From DRWZ01 sp964601505 (lineage in GTDB: Bacteria > Calescibacteriota > Calescibacteriia > Calescibacteriales > Calescibacteriaceae): a stretch of 12,082 nt of DNA. The stretch spans positions 1 through 12,082 of the forward strand of contig CAZRNR010000062.1 in assembly GCA_964601505.1 (NCBI GenBank), read 5' to 3'. The position numbers were made by a program, and so were the translations under genes. This document shows, piece by piece, positions 1 through 6,335 of this stretch (position 1 is its first letter; each line of letters starts with the position of its first letter). The notes under the pieces were generated by a model. That model was not told the origin of the DNA. It was given only the letters and a program-made list of their open reading frames with translations, and did not search any database.

Positions 1-51
1 TTTAGCTTTGTGTCTGGAGTGTTTGGTTTTCAAAAAGGGATAGGTCAATGA
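1..51 (+). CDS. Possible 3' end of a gene entering from the left edge
   Basis: The first frame is open from base 1 to a TGA at 49-51 and would encode FSFVSGVFGFQKGIGQ, a glycine- and aromatic-rich tail that could end a membrane or secreted protein. Only 16 codons are visible, no family can be recognised, and another plus frame is also open to a stop near base 42. It is offered as a possibility only. Between here and the gene starting at 233 I see AT-rich DNA with no convincing promoter, terminator or RNA. Confidence 0.2.
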   Translation, partial: FSFVSGVFGFQKGIGQ

Positions 52-232
52 GCATTTATCCTCTCTTAAGCAGTTCCTTGTTATAGTCCCTGTCTCTCAT
101 CTCTTCTCTACCTTATTAAAGAAATTATATATCTTAGACAAAGCAAGAGAAAGTCCTCTTACAAAGCATCGATAACTAACAAAGAATAATGAAAAAAAAT
201 AGAAATGGAAAAATAGTTGATAAATAGAAAAT

Positions 233-1522
233 ATGAAAAATATTTCTGTTTTGTTCTTAATCTTTATTTGTTGTAATGGATTATTCTATTTTTGTTCTTC
301 AAGGCCCAAGTGGATAGAAGAACCTTACAAAGAATATGATCCATCTAAATACATAGTCGGAGTTGGATTTGGCTCAAGCATTAATCAATCTGATGATACA
401 GCAAGGCAGGAGATAATAAAACAGATAAAAGTTCAGATACGATCACGATTTGAGCAAACGGCCAAGATGGAAATAAAATCCGGATCAGAAGTTAACATAG
501 AAGAAAAAGTTCTTGGGAGAATAGAAGGCGTAGTTGAAGGGAAAATAGAAGATATACAAATAATACAAAGATATGAAGATAAAGGGATGTGGTATTCTCT
601 TGCAGTATTTGATAAAGCAGAGTATTCCAAAAAAATAAGAAGGAAACTCACAGAAAAAGAACTGGAAATATCAAAAGTTCTCAAATCAGTAGAAGATGAT
701 ATATCAAATGGAGAAATATTTAACTCAATACAGAAATTAAAGGAAACCAAGAGAAAGTATGCAGAACTTGAATCAGATATAGTTCTACTCTATTCTATAT
801 CTGGTGGAACATTTTCGTCTTTCCAGGAAATCATAGATAAGAAAATAGATAGTCTGAAAGATCTGATTACAATAAGACCAGAATCAGATAACTTGGTAAT
901 TCCAGAACCAGCAACAAATTTATATTTCCAGGTCAAAGTTATAACAAAAAGTGGTCAACCTGCAAAGAATATTCCACTTATAGCAAAATTTGATGGACCA
1001 ATCTTCGGATCAGAGATTCTTCAGACAACAGATGGTAATGGTATAGCAAATTTTTCTTTCCCTATCCTCACATTTCAGAAAAATAGAATAGAAATAAAAT
1101 CTGGAATTCCGGAACTAAAATCATCTGCAAACATATATGTATCACCAAGTGAGAGGAAAACTTTTAAAGTTTCAAGTGATAGTGAGGCGATAAAAAACTT
1201 CATCTCAGCATGCCTTTCAAACTTTGGGTTTGAGTTCTCTTCTAATGCACCTTATACCATAAGAGTAATACCATCAGCTAAAATAGAGAGTGTAGGAAAA
1301 GATTTCAAAGGAAACAGTATCTACATAATTAACATTTCCGCTGATATATCCGTTCTCAAGGAAAATGAAAATGTTCTAAAAGCAGTGAAAAATTCAAAGG
1401 GAGGAGGAAGCACAGCTAAAGAAGCTATAGAACAGGCTTTTAGAAACCTTCTTTCAAGTATATGCAAAGGCGTCCAACCTCTTGCGCCTGACGAGTATAT
1501 AACAAAAATGGTAAAACAATAA
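233..1522 (+). CDS. LPP20-family-like secreted or lipoprotein-like protein with an Ig-like domain
   Basis: This 429-residue protein starts with a hydrophobic signal segment (about residues 4-21) containing Cys13, Cys14 and Cys21. None sits in a classical lipobox, so lipid attachment is uncertain. Residues 26-130 resemble the LPP20 fold: a W-x-x-x-P stretch, then YIVGVGFG and a helix rich in Arg, Gln and Ile. A charged, probably coiled stretch follows (about 135-215). Residues 230-305 look like a Big/Ig-type beta domain with the pattern G-x-P-x-x-x-I-P and a DGNG turn. The last 110 residues form a second alpha/beta region, including a Gly-Gly-Gly-Ser-rich loop near 390. The likely place is the periplasm or outer envelope; the function is unknown. 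It stands alone, with hisF 185 bases downstream. There is no Shine-Dalgarno sequence before the ATG. Family placement is by pattern recognition only. Confidence 0.8.
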   Translation: MKNISVLFLIFICCNGLFYFCSSRPKWIEEPYKEYDPSKYIVGVGFGSSINQSDDTARQEIIKQIKVQIRSRFEQTAKMEIKSGSEVNIEEKVLGRIEGVVEGKIEDIQIIQRYEDKGMWYSLAVFDKAEYSKKIRRKLTEKELEISKVLKSVEDDISNGEIFNSIQKLKETKRKYAELESDIVLLYSISGGTFSSFQEIIDKKIDSLKDLITIRPESDNLVIPEPATNLYFQVKVITKSGQPAKNIPLIAKFDGPIFGSEILQTTDGNGIANFSFPILTFQKNRIEIKSGIPELKSSANIYVSPSERKTFKVSSDSEAIKNFISACLSNFGFEFSSNAPYTIRVIPSAKIESVGKDFKGNSIYIINISADISVLKENENVLKAVKNSKGGGSTAKEAIEQAFRNLLSSICKGVQPLAPDEYITKMVKQ

Positions 1523-1615
1523 AGGATCACAAATCCCTTACCAATCATTCCCAAACTATTCCCGTATTTTCTTGAAAAATTTCTCTATTAAGTTGAAGCT
1601 TTTGAAAAGACAAAA

Positions 1616-1645
1616 TTGATCTGAAATGATAATATTTCTTACAAT
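1616..1645 (+). promoter_or_regulatory. Candidate sigma70-type promoter for hisF
   Basis: TTGATC (1616-1621) and TACAAT (1640-1645) are separated by 18 bases, a plausible -35/-10 pair. Transcription would start near 1652 and leave a leader of about 55 bases before hisF. The surrounding DNA is very AT-rich, so chance matches are common. Confidence 0.35.
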
Positions 1646-1664
1646 AATATGGATGTAGAATTTG

Positions 1665-1682
1665 AGAAAAATAAATTTTTCT
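1665..1682. repeat. Perfect 18-base AT-rich palindrome upstream of hisF
   Basis: AGAAAAAT, two A bases, then ATTTTTCT form an exact inverted repeat 25 bases before the hisF start and just after the candidate promoter. This position would suit an operator or a small leader hairpin. Its A/T-run composition makes a chance origin quite possible. Confidence 0.3.
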
Positions 1683-1707
1683 ATTCGCAATAAAGAATCA
1701 TAATAAA

Positions 1708-2472
1708 ATGAAAAAAGATCTTGGAGTATTAAGGATAATTCCTTGTCTTGACATAAAGAATGGGAGGGTAGTAAAAGGGATAAACTTTCTTGATCTCAAA
1801 GATGCTGGAGATCCTTTTGAATCATCAAAGATATACAGTGAAGAGGGAGCAGATGAAATATGCGTTCTTGATATATCCGCAAGTGTTGAGGGGAGAAAAG
1901 CTTCTTTAGAGATGATAAAGAAGATAGCCCAGAATGTTTTTGTTCCTATAACTTTTGGTGGAGGAGTTAGGACAGTTCATGATATGGGAGAGTATTTAAG
2001 ATACGGTGCAGATAAAGTATCAATAAACACAGGTGCAGTAGAGAATCCAGAAGTCATAGAAGATTGTGCAAAGAGTTTTGGTAGTCAGTGCGTAGTAGTT
2101 GCGATAGATGCCAAGAGAGTTGATGGGAAGTTCAAGGTTTTCATATATTCTGGGAGTAAAAATACGAACATTGATGCTATAGAATGGGCTAAAAAAGTTG
2201 AAGAGCTCGGTGCTGGAGAAATCTTGCTCACATCAATAGATAAAGATGGCACTCAAGATGGATATGATATAGAACTTCTTGAGAAGATTGTTGAAGCTGT
2301 TTCAATTCCTGTGATAATATCTGGAGGAGCCGGTAAACAAGAACATTTCCTAAAAGCAGCCAAAGCTGGAGCTTCCGCTTGTCTTGCAGCATCTGTATTT
2401 CACTACGGAAAAATAAAAATAAGAAAACTTAAGGAATATTTGAAAGAAAATAAAATACATATTAGAACCTAA
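1708..2472 (+). CDS. hisF: Imidazole glycerol phosphate synthase, cyclase subunit HisF
   Basis: HisF uses ammonia supplied by the HisH glutaminase to convert PRFAR into imidazole glycerol phosphate and AICAR in histidine synthesis, linking it to purine synthesis; it acts in the cytosol. The 254 residues form a complete (beta-alpha)8 barrel. The catalytic aspartates are Asp15 (in IIPCLDI) and Asp134 (in VAIDAK), matching Asp11 and Asp130 of the Thermotoga enzyme with a four-residue longer N-terminus. Phosphate-binding loops are GGGVR (84-88) and SGGAG (205-209). Trp160 and the SIDKDGT segment (176-182) are also typical. No other his gene is in the window, so the pathway appears scattered. The ATG at 1708 is the first in frame and has no Shine-Dalgarno sequence. 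The next gene starts 58 bases downstream and may be co-transcribed. Confidence 0.97.
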   Translation: MKKDLGVLRIIPCLDIKNGRVVKGINFLDLKDAGDPFESSKIYSEEGADEICVLDISASVEGRKASLEMIKKIAQNVFVPITFGGGVRTVHDMGEYLRYGADKVSINTGAVENPEVIEDCAKSFGSQCVVVAIDAKRVDGKFKVFIYSGSKNTNIDAIEWAKKVEELGAGEILLTSIDKDGTQDGYDIELLEKIVEAVSIPVIISGGAGKQEHFLKAAKAGASACLAASVFHYGKIKIRKLKEYLKENKIHIRT

Positions 2473-2530
2473 AGCTCCGTAATTAATCTAAACTTCATAT
2501 TCAATTTTTTAAAATAATATCATTAATAGA

Positions 2531-3397
2531 ATGATCTATTTAGATGATTTTATCTCTTTCCTCAAATCAAAAAACTTTTCTCAAAACACAATAAGAGCAT
2601 ATCAAAAAGATATTTCAGATTTTCTCAATTTTGTTATTGAAAAAGGCGGTAAAAAAATAAGTGATCTGACCTTCAAAGACATAGAGAAATATATAAGATA
2701 TCTTTCAGAAATCAACCTTGAAGATTCAACAATTGAGAGAAATCTTTCCTCAATAAAAACATTTTTCAGGTTTTTAGAATCAAGAGAATTAATTAAACAC
2801 AATCCAGCTGAGCTTGTGCCATTTAGGAAAAGGAGTAAAAAAATACCGAGCTATCTCGACGAAGATGAGGTAACTGAACTTATAGGTGTTGAAAGAGAGA
2901 GAGACAAAATGGCTATAATTCTCTTATACGGATGCGGCTTGCGAATTTCTGAACTTGAAAAACTGAAATTACAAGATATATCAGGAGATTTTCTGAAAAT
3001 ACAGGGAAAAGGTGGAAAATGGAGAGTAGTTCCAATTCCAGAATCTGTAAAAGAGTTTCTGGATTTTTACATAAAAAATATAAGACCAAAGTATCTGAAA
3101 GAAAAAGATGAAGGATATCTTCTCTTAAACAAGTATGGAAAGAGACTTTCAGCAAGATACATAAGGAAAATAATAAAAATGGAAGGCTTTATAAGAACAG
3201 GAAAAAATGTATGGCCTCATCTTCTGAGACACTCTTATGCAACACACCTGCTTAAGAATGAAGCTGATATAAGAGTTATTCAAGAATTACTCGGACATTC
3301 ATCTATAAACACAACTCAAAAGTATATACATACAAACATTGAAGAAATAATATCTCTATATAAAAAGATTCACCCTCGGGAAAATCAAAAGGATTAA
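2531..3397 (+). CDS. xer: XerC/XerD-type tyrosine recombinase
   Basis: Tyrosine recombinases of this group cut and rejoin DNA at a dif-like site to resolve chromosome dimers; some members integrate mobile DNA. The 288 residues match the usual Xer length. An N-terminal SAM-like core-binding domain covers about residues 2-85 (NTIRAYQKDISDF). The catalytic domain follows, with Arg138 (in CGLRISEL), Lys160/Lys163 in the GKGGKWR hairpin, His230 and Arg233 (HLLRHSYATH), His256 (LLGHSS) and nucleophile Tyr265 (TTQKYIH). All expected catalytic residues are present, so it should be active. I cannot decide between XerC, XerD and a single-recombinase type. Length, lack of an extra N-terminal domain and lack of phage-like neighbours favour a housekeeping Xer over an integrase. 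No convincing dif site was found nearby, and no Shine-Dalgarno sequence precedes the ATG. Confidence 0.93.
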   Translation: MIYLDDFISFLKSKNFSQNTIRAYQKDISDFLNFVIEKGGKKISDLTFKDIEKYIRYLSEINLEDSTIERNLSSIKTFFRFLESRELIKHNPAELVPFRKRSKKIPSYLDEDEVTELIGVERERDKMAIILLYGCGLRISELEKLKLQDISGDFLKIQGKGGKWRVVPIPESVKEFLDFYIKNIRPKYLKEKDEGYLLLNKYGKRLSARYIRKIIKMEGFIRTGKNVWPHLLRHSYATHLLKNEADIRVIQELLGHSSINTTQKYIHTNIEEIISLYKKIHPRENQKD

Positions 3398-3515
3398 CCG
3401 CATCTTATTCCTAACAGTTTATATTCAGCGATAGAATCTTATTTTTGGTCTATAGTTTTTCACACGGAAATCAACAAAATTCATATAAATAAAAAACATT
3501 AATAATTTTATAGAT

Positions 3516-4211
3516 ATGAATTCAGAGGCTACGAGGAAAATACTTGCAATAAGACATGTGGAAATAGAACATCTTGGGGAATTTGAAAAGATCTTGAATG
3601 ATATGAAATACAAGATAAAATATTTTGATGTATGGAGAGAACAAATCGACAGATTAAACATCAATAGCTTCAATGGTTTCATAATACTTGGAGGATATAT
3701 GGGAGTTTATGAACAAGAGAAATATACATTTTTAAAAAACACTTTTGATATAGCCGAAAGAGCAATTGAATACAACAAACCAATTTTAGGTGTATGTCTT
3801 GGATCACAGATTTTAGCTCACATTCTTGGAGCAAAAGTTTTTAAAGGACACAAAAAGGAAATAGGATGGTTTGATGTGTTTAAGGTTGGAAACGATGAGA
3901 TTTTCAAAGATTTTCCTGAAAGATTCAAAACATTTCATTGGCACGGTGATACTTTTGATCTTCCGAAAGGTGCAAAGAGAATATTTTCATCCGATGAATA
4001 CGAAAATCAATGTTTTGTCTATGGAAAAGCAGTAGGAATACAATTTCATCTTGAAGTAAATGCTCAAATGGTAAAACTATGGGCAGAAGAATATAAAGAT
4101 GAACTAAAATCCGAAGGTATAGATATGCAAAAAATAACGGAACAAGAATTTCAAACTTTTGAAAGAATGAGAGAATTATCTTACAAAATGTTATCTAAAA
4201 TATTTGAGTAA
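3516..4211 (+). CDS. Class I glutamine amidotransferase, GMP synthase glutaminase-like
   Basis: This stand-alone glutaminase-type protein (231 residues) has the class I amidotransferase triad: Cys94 in the nucleophile elbow (GVCLGSQ) and His178 with Glu180 (GIQFHLEV). An oxyanion-type GGYMGVYE loop lies at 59-66. The patterns ILGGYMGVYE, KEIGW and FHWHGDTFDLP are typical of the GuaA-related, single-domain amidotransferase group (COG0518) that is often listed as GMP synthase-like. It has no ATP pyrophosphatase domain, so it is not GMP synthase itself, and its length and motifs differ from HisH. Such proteins may take ammonia from glutamine or hydrolyse gamma-glutamyl bonds; the substrate cannot be read here. 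A charged C-terminal helix runs from about 185. The gene is convergent with the methyltransferase gene, 15 bases away. It has no Shine-Dalgarno sequence. Confidence 0.88.
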   Translation: MNSEATRKILAIRHVEIEHLGEFEKILNDMKYKIKYFDVWREQIDRLNINSFNGFIILGGYMGVYEQEKYTFLKNTFDIAERAIEYNKPILGVCLGSQILAHILGAKVFKGHKKEIGWFDVFKVGNDEIFKDFPERFKTFHWHGDTFDLPKGAKRIFSSDEYENQCFVYGKAVGIQFHLEVNAQMVKLWAEEYKDELKSEGIDMQKITEQEFQTFERMRELSYKMLSKIFE

Positions 4212-4226
4212 ATTCTTTCTTTGGTT

Positions 4227-4889
4227 TCATTTCCTTTTCAAGACGAGAACAAAAGATTTAGAGAAAAGCATGATAAAGGCTTTCCTAAGAGTTCTTGGGA
4301 AAAAATTCAAAATCTTATCAACAAAGTCCCAAAGAAAAGGTATAGGGAAAACACCTTGTATTTCTTCCAGTAAGAAGTTTTCTCCAAGACTTAAAAGGTG
4401 ATCCAGAGATATAAAATGTAAAGGAGATTTTCCTTTTATCTTCTGCCTTATTATCCAGAATATAGAATCAGGATTAGGTGATATAATAACAGCGATTCCA
4501 TTCTTTTTGAGTATTCTTGATATTTCGGATATAAATGCTTTGTGGTCATACATATACTGTGAAACTTCAACAGCCAGAACGAAAGAGAAAACCCCAGACT
4601 TAAAAGGGATAGATTGAGAATCAGCAACCGCTACTGGTTTTTTATATTTTTCTTTAAGCTCTTTTAAAGCCGCAAATGAGAAATCAAGCCCGAAATAATT
4701 TTCTTCAAAAAGACTAACGAAATTACCTATGCCGCAACCGATATCTAAAACTCTCCCCTGTGGTTTAAATTTTTCCTTTATATCTTTTATTTTTTTTATT
4801 CTATATTGAAGAGAGCGAATGGAACCATATCCAGATCTTATGAAGAATTCTTTTTGGGATTTATAGAGTGAAGAGAAAAAATCTTTCCA
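4227..4889 (-). CDS. SAM-dependent class I methyltransferase; 5' end unresolved at the tRNA-Val gene
   Basis: The recognisable protein (about 220 residues, counted from Trp at 4889) is a Rossmann-fold methyltransferase of the Methyltransf_11/UbiE-like type. Motif I is VLDIGCGIGNF (47-57), the acidic end of strand 2 is GLD (67-69), motif II is ADSQSIPF (89-96), and the post-motif helix and strand read SRILKKNGIAVII (124-136). The substrate is unknown. The frame stays open upstream through tRNA-Val to an ATG at 5000 and a TTG at 5051, but that part is translated tRNA (it gives SSVAER and EVGGSIPP) and is not real protein. Between the tRNA end and motif I there is no in-frame ATG, GTG or TTG, so the true start is an unusual codon, lies upstream in an unprocessed transcript, or is lost. 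The start given is nominal. The gene could be a 5'-truncated remnant. Confidence 0.7.
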   Translation of the reverse strand, partial: WKDFFSSLYKSQKEFFIRSGYGSIRSLQYRIKKIKDIKEKFKPQGRVLDIGCGIGNFVSLFEENYFGLDFSFAALKELKEKYKKPVAVADSQSIPFKSGVFSFVLAVEVSQYMYDHKAFISEISRILKKNGIAVIISPNPDSIFWIIRQKIKGKSPLHFISLDHLLSLGENFLLEEIQGVFPIPFLWDFVDKILNFFPRTLRKAFIMLFSKSFVLVLKRK

Positions 4890-4891
4890 AT

Positions 4892-4963
4892 TGGGCGTGG
4901 GAGGAATTGAACCTCCGACCTCTGCTTCGTGAGAGCAGCGCTCTGCCACTGAGCTACACGCCC
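4892..4963 (-). tRNA. tRNA-Val (anticodon CAC)
   Basis: The minus strand folds as a complete 72-base cloverleaf. The acceptor stem is GGGCGTG with CACGCCC, the D arm GCTC/GAGC, and the anticodon stem CTGCT/AGCAG around loop CTCACGA. The variable loop has five bases, and the T arm is GGAGG-TTCAATT-CCTCC. Anticodon CAC reads GUG (valine). The discriminator base is A, and CCA is not encoded (the next bases are ATT), so a CCA-adding enzyme is needed. It lies 45 bases after the archaemetzincin gene on the same strand and may share its transcript. Confidence 0.97.
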
Positions 4964-5008
4964 AAAATATAAAAATATTAAAAAAATCTTGCAAAACCAT
5001 AAGATTTT

Positions 5009-5536
5009 TCAGTAATATGATTTTCCCAGAAGCTTCAAACAAATATTGCAAAACTTATCTCCCTTACGATCAACATCAAAAATGGAGTTAGAGAAACTCA
5101 TAACACAGCTTTGATTCTGGCAATGCAAAAGTCCCTCAAGGTGCCCAAGCTCGTGAGCTATTTCTTTTCTTATCCGTGAAGAATAAAGATCAGTATCAAA
5201 GTGGTATCCATAAAACTCAGGATTCAAGCGCGCGAAAGAAACAAGGGAAATTTTAGCAGTAGGTGAAGACACACCAAAAACAAAATTTAAATCTTGAAAA
5301 TATATATCATCTTTCATAATCACAAGAGCAGAAGATTTTCTAACATAGGAAACATACTTCATGATTATACCAGCATTGTATTGATTCCTTTTTGTAGAAA
5401 AAGCATCTTGTGGAAGATGTAAAAAACCCCTATCTTCTGGAAAATATCCTAAATATCTGACGACATCAAAAACAAGATCAATCTCAAAGTCAGAAAAATT
5501 AAATGACATAAAGAAAATTTCAAGATTACCCTGCAT
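5009..5536 (-). CDS. amzA: Archaemetzincin-type zinc metalloprotease
   Basis: Archaemetzincins are small cytosolic zinc aminopeptidases or proteases found mainly in archaea and vertebrates and in few bacteria. This 175-residue protein has the diagnostic site: HExxHxxGxxH with His128, Glu129, His132, Gly135 and His138, followed directly by Cys139. Then come Cys144, Met146 (the metzincin Met-turn in CVMSFS), Cys163 and Cys166, forming the four-cysteine structural zinc site of the family. The N-terminal part (LHLPQDAFSTKRNQYNAG, 39-56) also fits family members. There is no signal peptide. The ATG at 5536 was chosen; a second ATG lies nine codons in. It is divergent from the TatA/B gene and upstream of tRNA-Val. 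No Shine-Dalgarno sequence is seen. Confidence 0.9.
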   Translation of the reverse strand: MQGNLEIFFMSFNFSDFEIDLVFDVVRYLGYFPEDRGFLHLPQDAFSTKRNQYNAGIIMKYVSYVRKSSALVIMKDDIYFQDLNFVFGVSSPTAKISLVSFARLNPEFYGYHFDTDLYSSRIRKEIAHELGHLEGLLHCQNQSCVMSFSNSIFDVDRKGDKFCNICLKLLGKSYY

Positions 5537-5573
5537 ATCAACGAATAAACAAGTAATAAGGATAATCTTTAAA

Positions 5574-5601
5574 AATGTAAATTACACTTAATTCCATTCA
5601 A
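5574..5601 (-). promoter_or_regulatory. Candidate promoter for the archaemetzincin gene
   Basis: On the minus strand TTGAAT (5601-5596) and TACATT (5579-5574) are 16 bases apart, and the predicted start leaves a leader of about 30 bases. The 120-base divergent region 5537-5656 must hold promoters for both this gene and the Tat gene. The match is modest. Confidence 0.25.
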
Positions 5602-5656
5602 CTGAGCTTTTAGCAAATATTCTAAACGAAAAACTTTTTACCAGAATTTATTGTGT

Positions 5657-5908
5657 ATGTTCGGAATTGGATGGCAAGAGATACTCGTGATAATAGTAAT
5701 TGCACTAATAGTGATTGGTCCAAAAAGAATACCAGAATTCAGCAGGTCAGTTGCGAAGGTGATAAAGAATTTTGTAAGAGCAAGGGAACAAATCAAAAGA
5801 AAGATACAAGAAGAACTCAAGCTTTACGAGGAGGAGACATATCTACAAATAAAGATAGAAGAAGACAAAAAAGGAGATAAAACTAAAGCTATCTCAACCA
5901 AAAACTGA
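5657..5908 (+). CDS. tatA/tatB: TatA/TatB-family twin-arginine translocase subunit
   Basis: TatA/B proteins sit in the inner membrane with TatC and export folded proteins. The start is the ATG at 5657, giving MFGIGWQEI, the standard family N-terminus; the in-frame TTG two codons earlier is unlikely. The 83-residue protein has a membrane helix (about 6-21), the GPKRIPEF hinge (21-28) and an amphipathic helix (about 29-60), followed by a charged tail. Glu8 in the membrane segment and the long EELKLYEEE stretch resemble TatB, while the FG dipeptide and overall length suit TatA, so the subtype is left open. TatC is not in this window. The stop is separated by one base from the end of the convergent archease gene. 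Confidence 0.9.
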   Translation: MFGIGWQEILVIIVIALIVIGPKRIPEFSRSVAKVIKNFVRAREQIKRKIQEELKLYEEETYLQIKIEEDKKGDKTKAISTKN

Positions 5909-5909
5909 T

Positions 5910-6335
5910 TTATATGTCTAATATCACTGTGATATATAAATCTCCATTTTCCAAGACCCTGAGTTTTCCACCTCCATAAGTAGCAGCCTTGATATGTATC
6001 AATGGAAGATGTTTTTCAGGAGAAAATTGAGAGAAGAATACCTCTGCCTCTATTGTATTTTGAGAAAATTTTACATTATTTATTCCGGAGAAAACCAATT
6101 TTCGAGCCTCAAAGTAAAATATTAATTCATTTAGAAAAGAGATCAAAGCATCCTCAAAATTCAAACCATCAATTTTTAAAGTCCTCTTTTCAGAGTAATT
6201 CTTATCTGGTAATTTACCAAAGTAGATGTAGTAGAGAGCATTTGCGGCATCTTTTAACAAATCTTCTTTATTTTTAGCTCTTACAACAAAGGCAACATCT
6301 GCTGTGTGATCAACAACTTCAAACACTGGAATCAA
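5910..6335 (-). CDS. Archease family protein
   Basis: Archease is a small cytosolic protein that helps the RNA ligase RtcB form its guanylate intermediate and turn over, in tRNA splicing and RNA repair. The 141 residues match the family: DHTADVA at 9-15 with metal-binding Asp13, a helix of the AANALYYIYFG type (30-40), LISFLNELIFYFE (64-76), IKAATYGGGKL (115-125) and a C-terminal strand ending in Asp140. RtcB is not in the window. The gene overlaps the end of the aminopeptidase gene by 17 bases, which suggests coupled translation. Upstream is only a weak purine run (AAGAAGAC). An in-frame GTG at 6326 is a less likely start. Confidence 0.92.
   Translation of the reverse strand: MIPVFEVVDHTADVAFVVRAKNKEDLLKDAANALYYIYFGKLPDKNYSEKRTLKIDGLNFEDALISFLNELIFYFEARKLVFSGINNVKFSQNTIEAEVFFSQFSPEKHLPLIHIKAATYGGGKLRVLENGDLYITVILDI

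Noticed and set aside
3398..3515. A dif-like recombination site next to the xer gene
   Set aside because: I found no pair of 11-base arms with a 6-8 base centre resembling known dif sites in either flank.
3516..4211. HisH, the glutaminase partner of HisF, suggested by its nearness to hisF
   Set aside because: Length (231 residues) and motifs such as KEIGW and FHWHGDTFDLP fit the GuaA-like group, and a recombinase gene lies between it and hisF.
4892..5051. N-terminal extension of the methyltransferase through the tRNA gene
   Set aside because: The encoded peptide carries the typical translated-tRNA signature (SSVAER and EVGGSIPP), so it is tRNA and not protein. It was cut from the gene call.
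5653..5880. Overlapping plus-strand frame within the Tat gene
   Set aside because: Its product is an Asn-, Lys- and Arg-rich sequence with no membrane helix, out of frame with the clear Tat protein.
5918..5940. Hairpin ATATCAC-T-GTGATAT as a terminator between the Tat and archease genes
   Set aside because: It has a one-base loop, is AT-rich with no following T run, and is fully explained as archease codons for YITVI.
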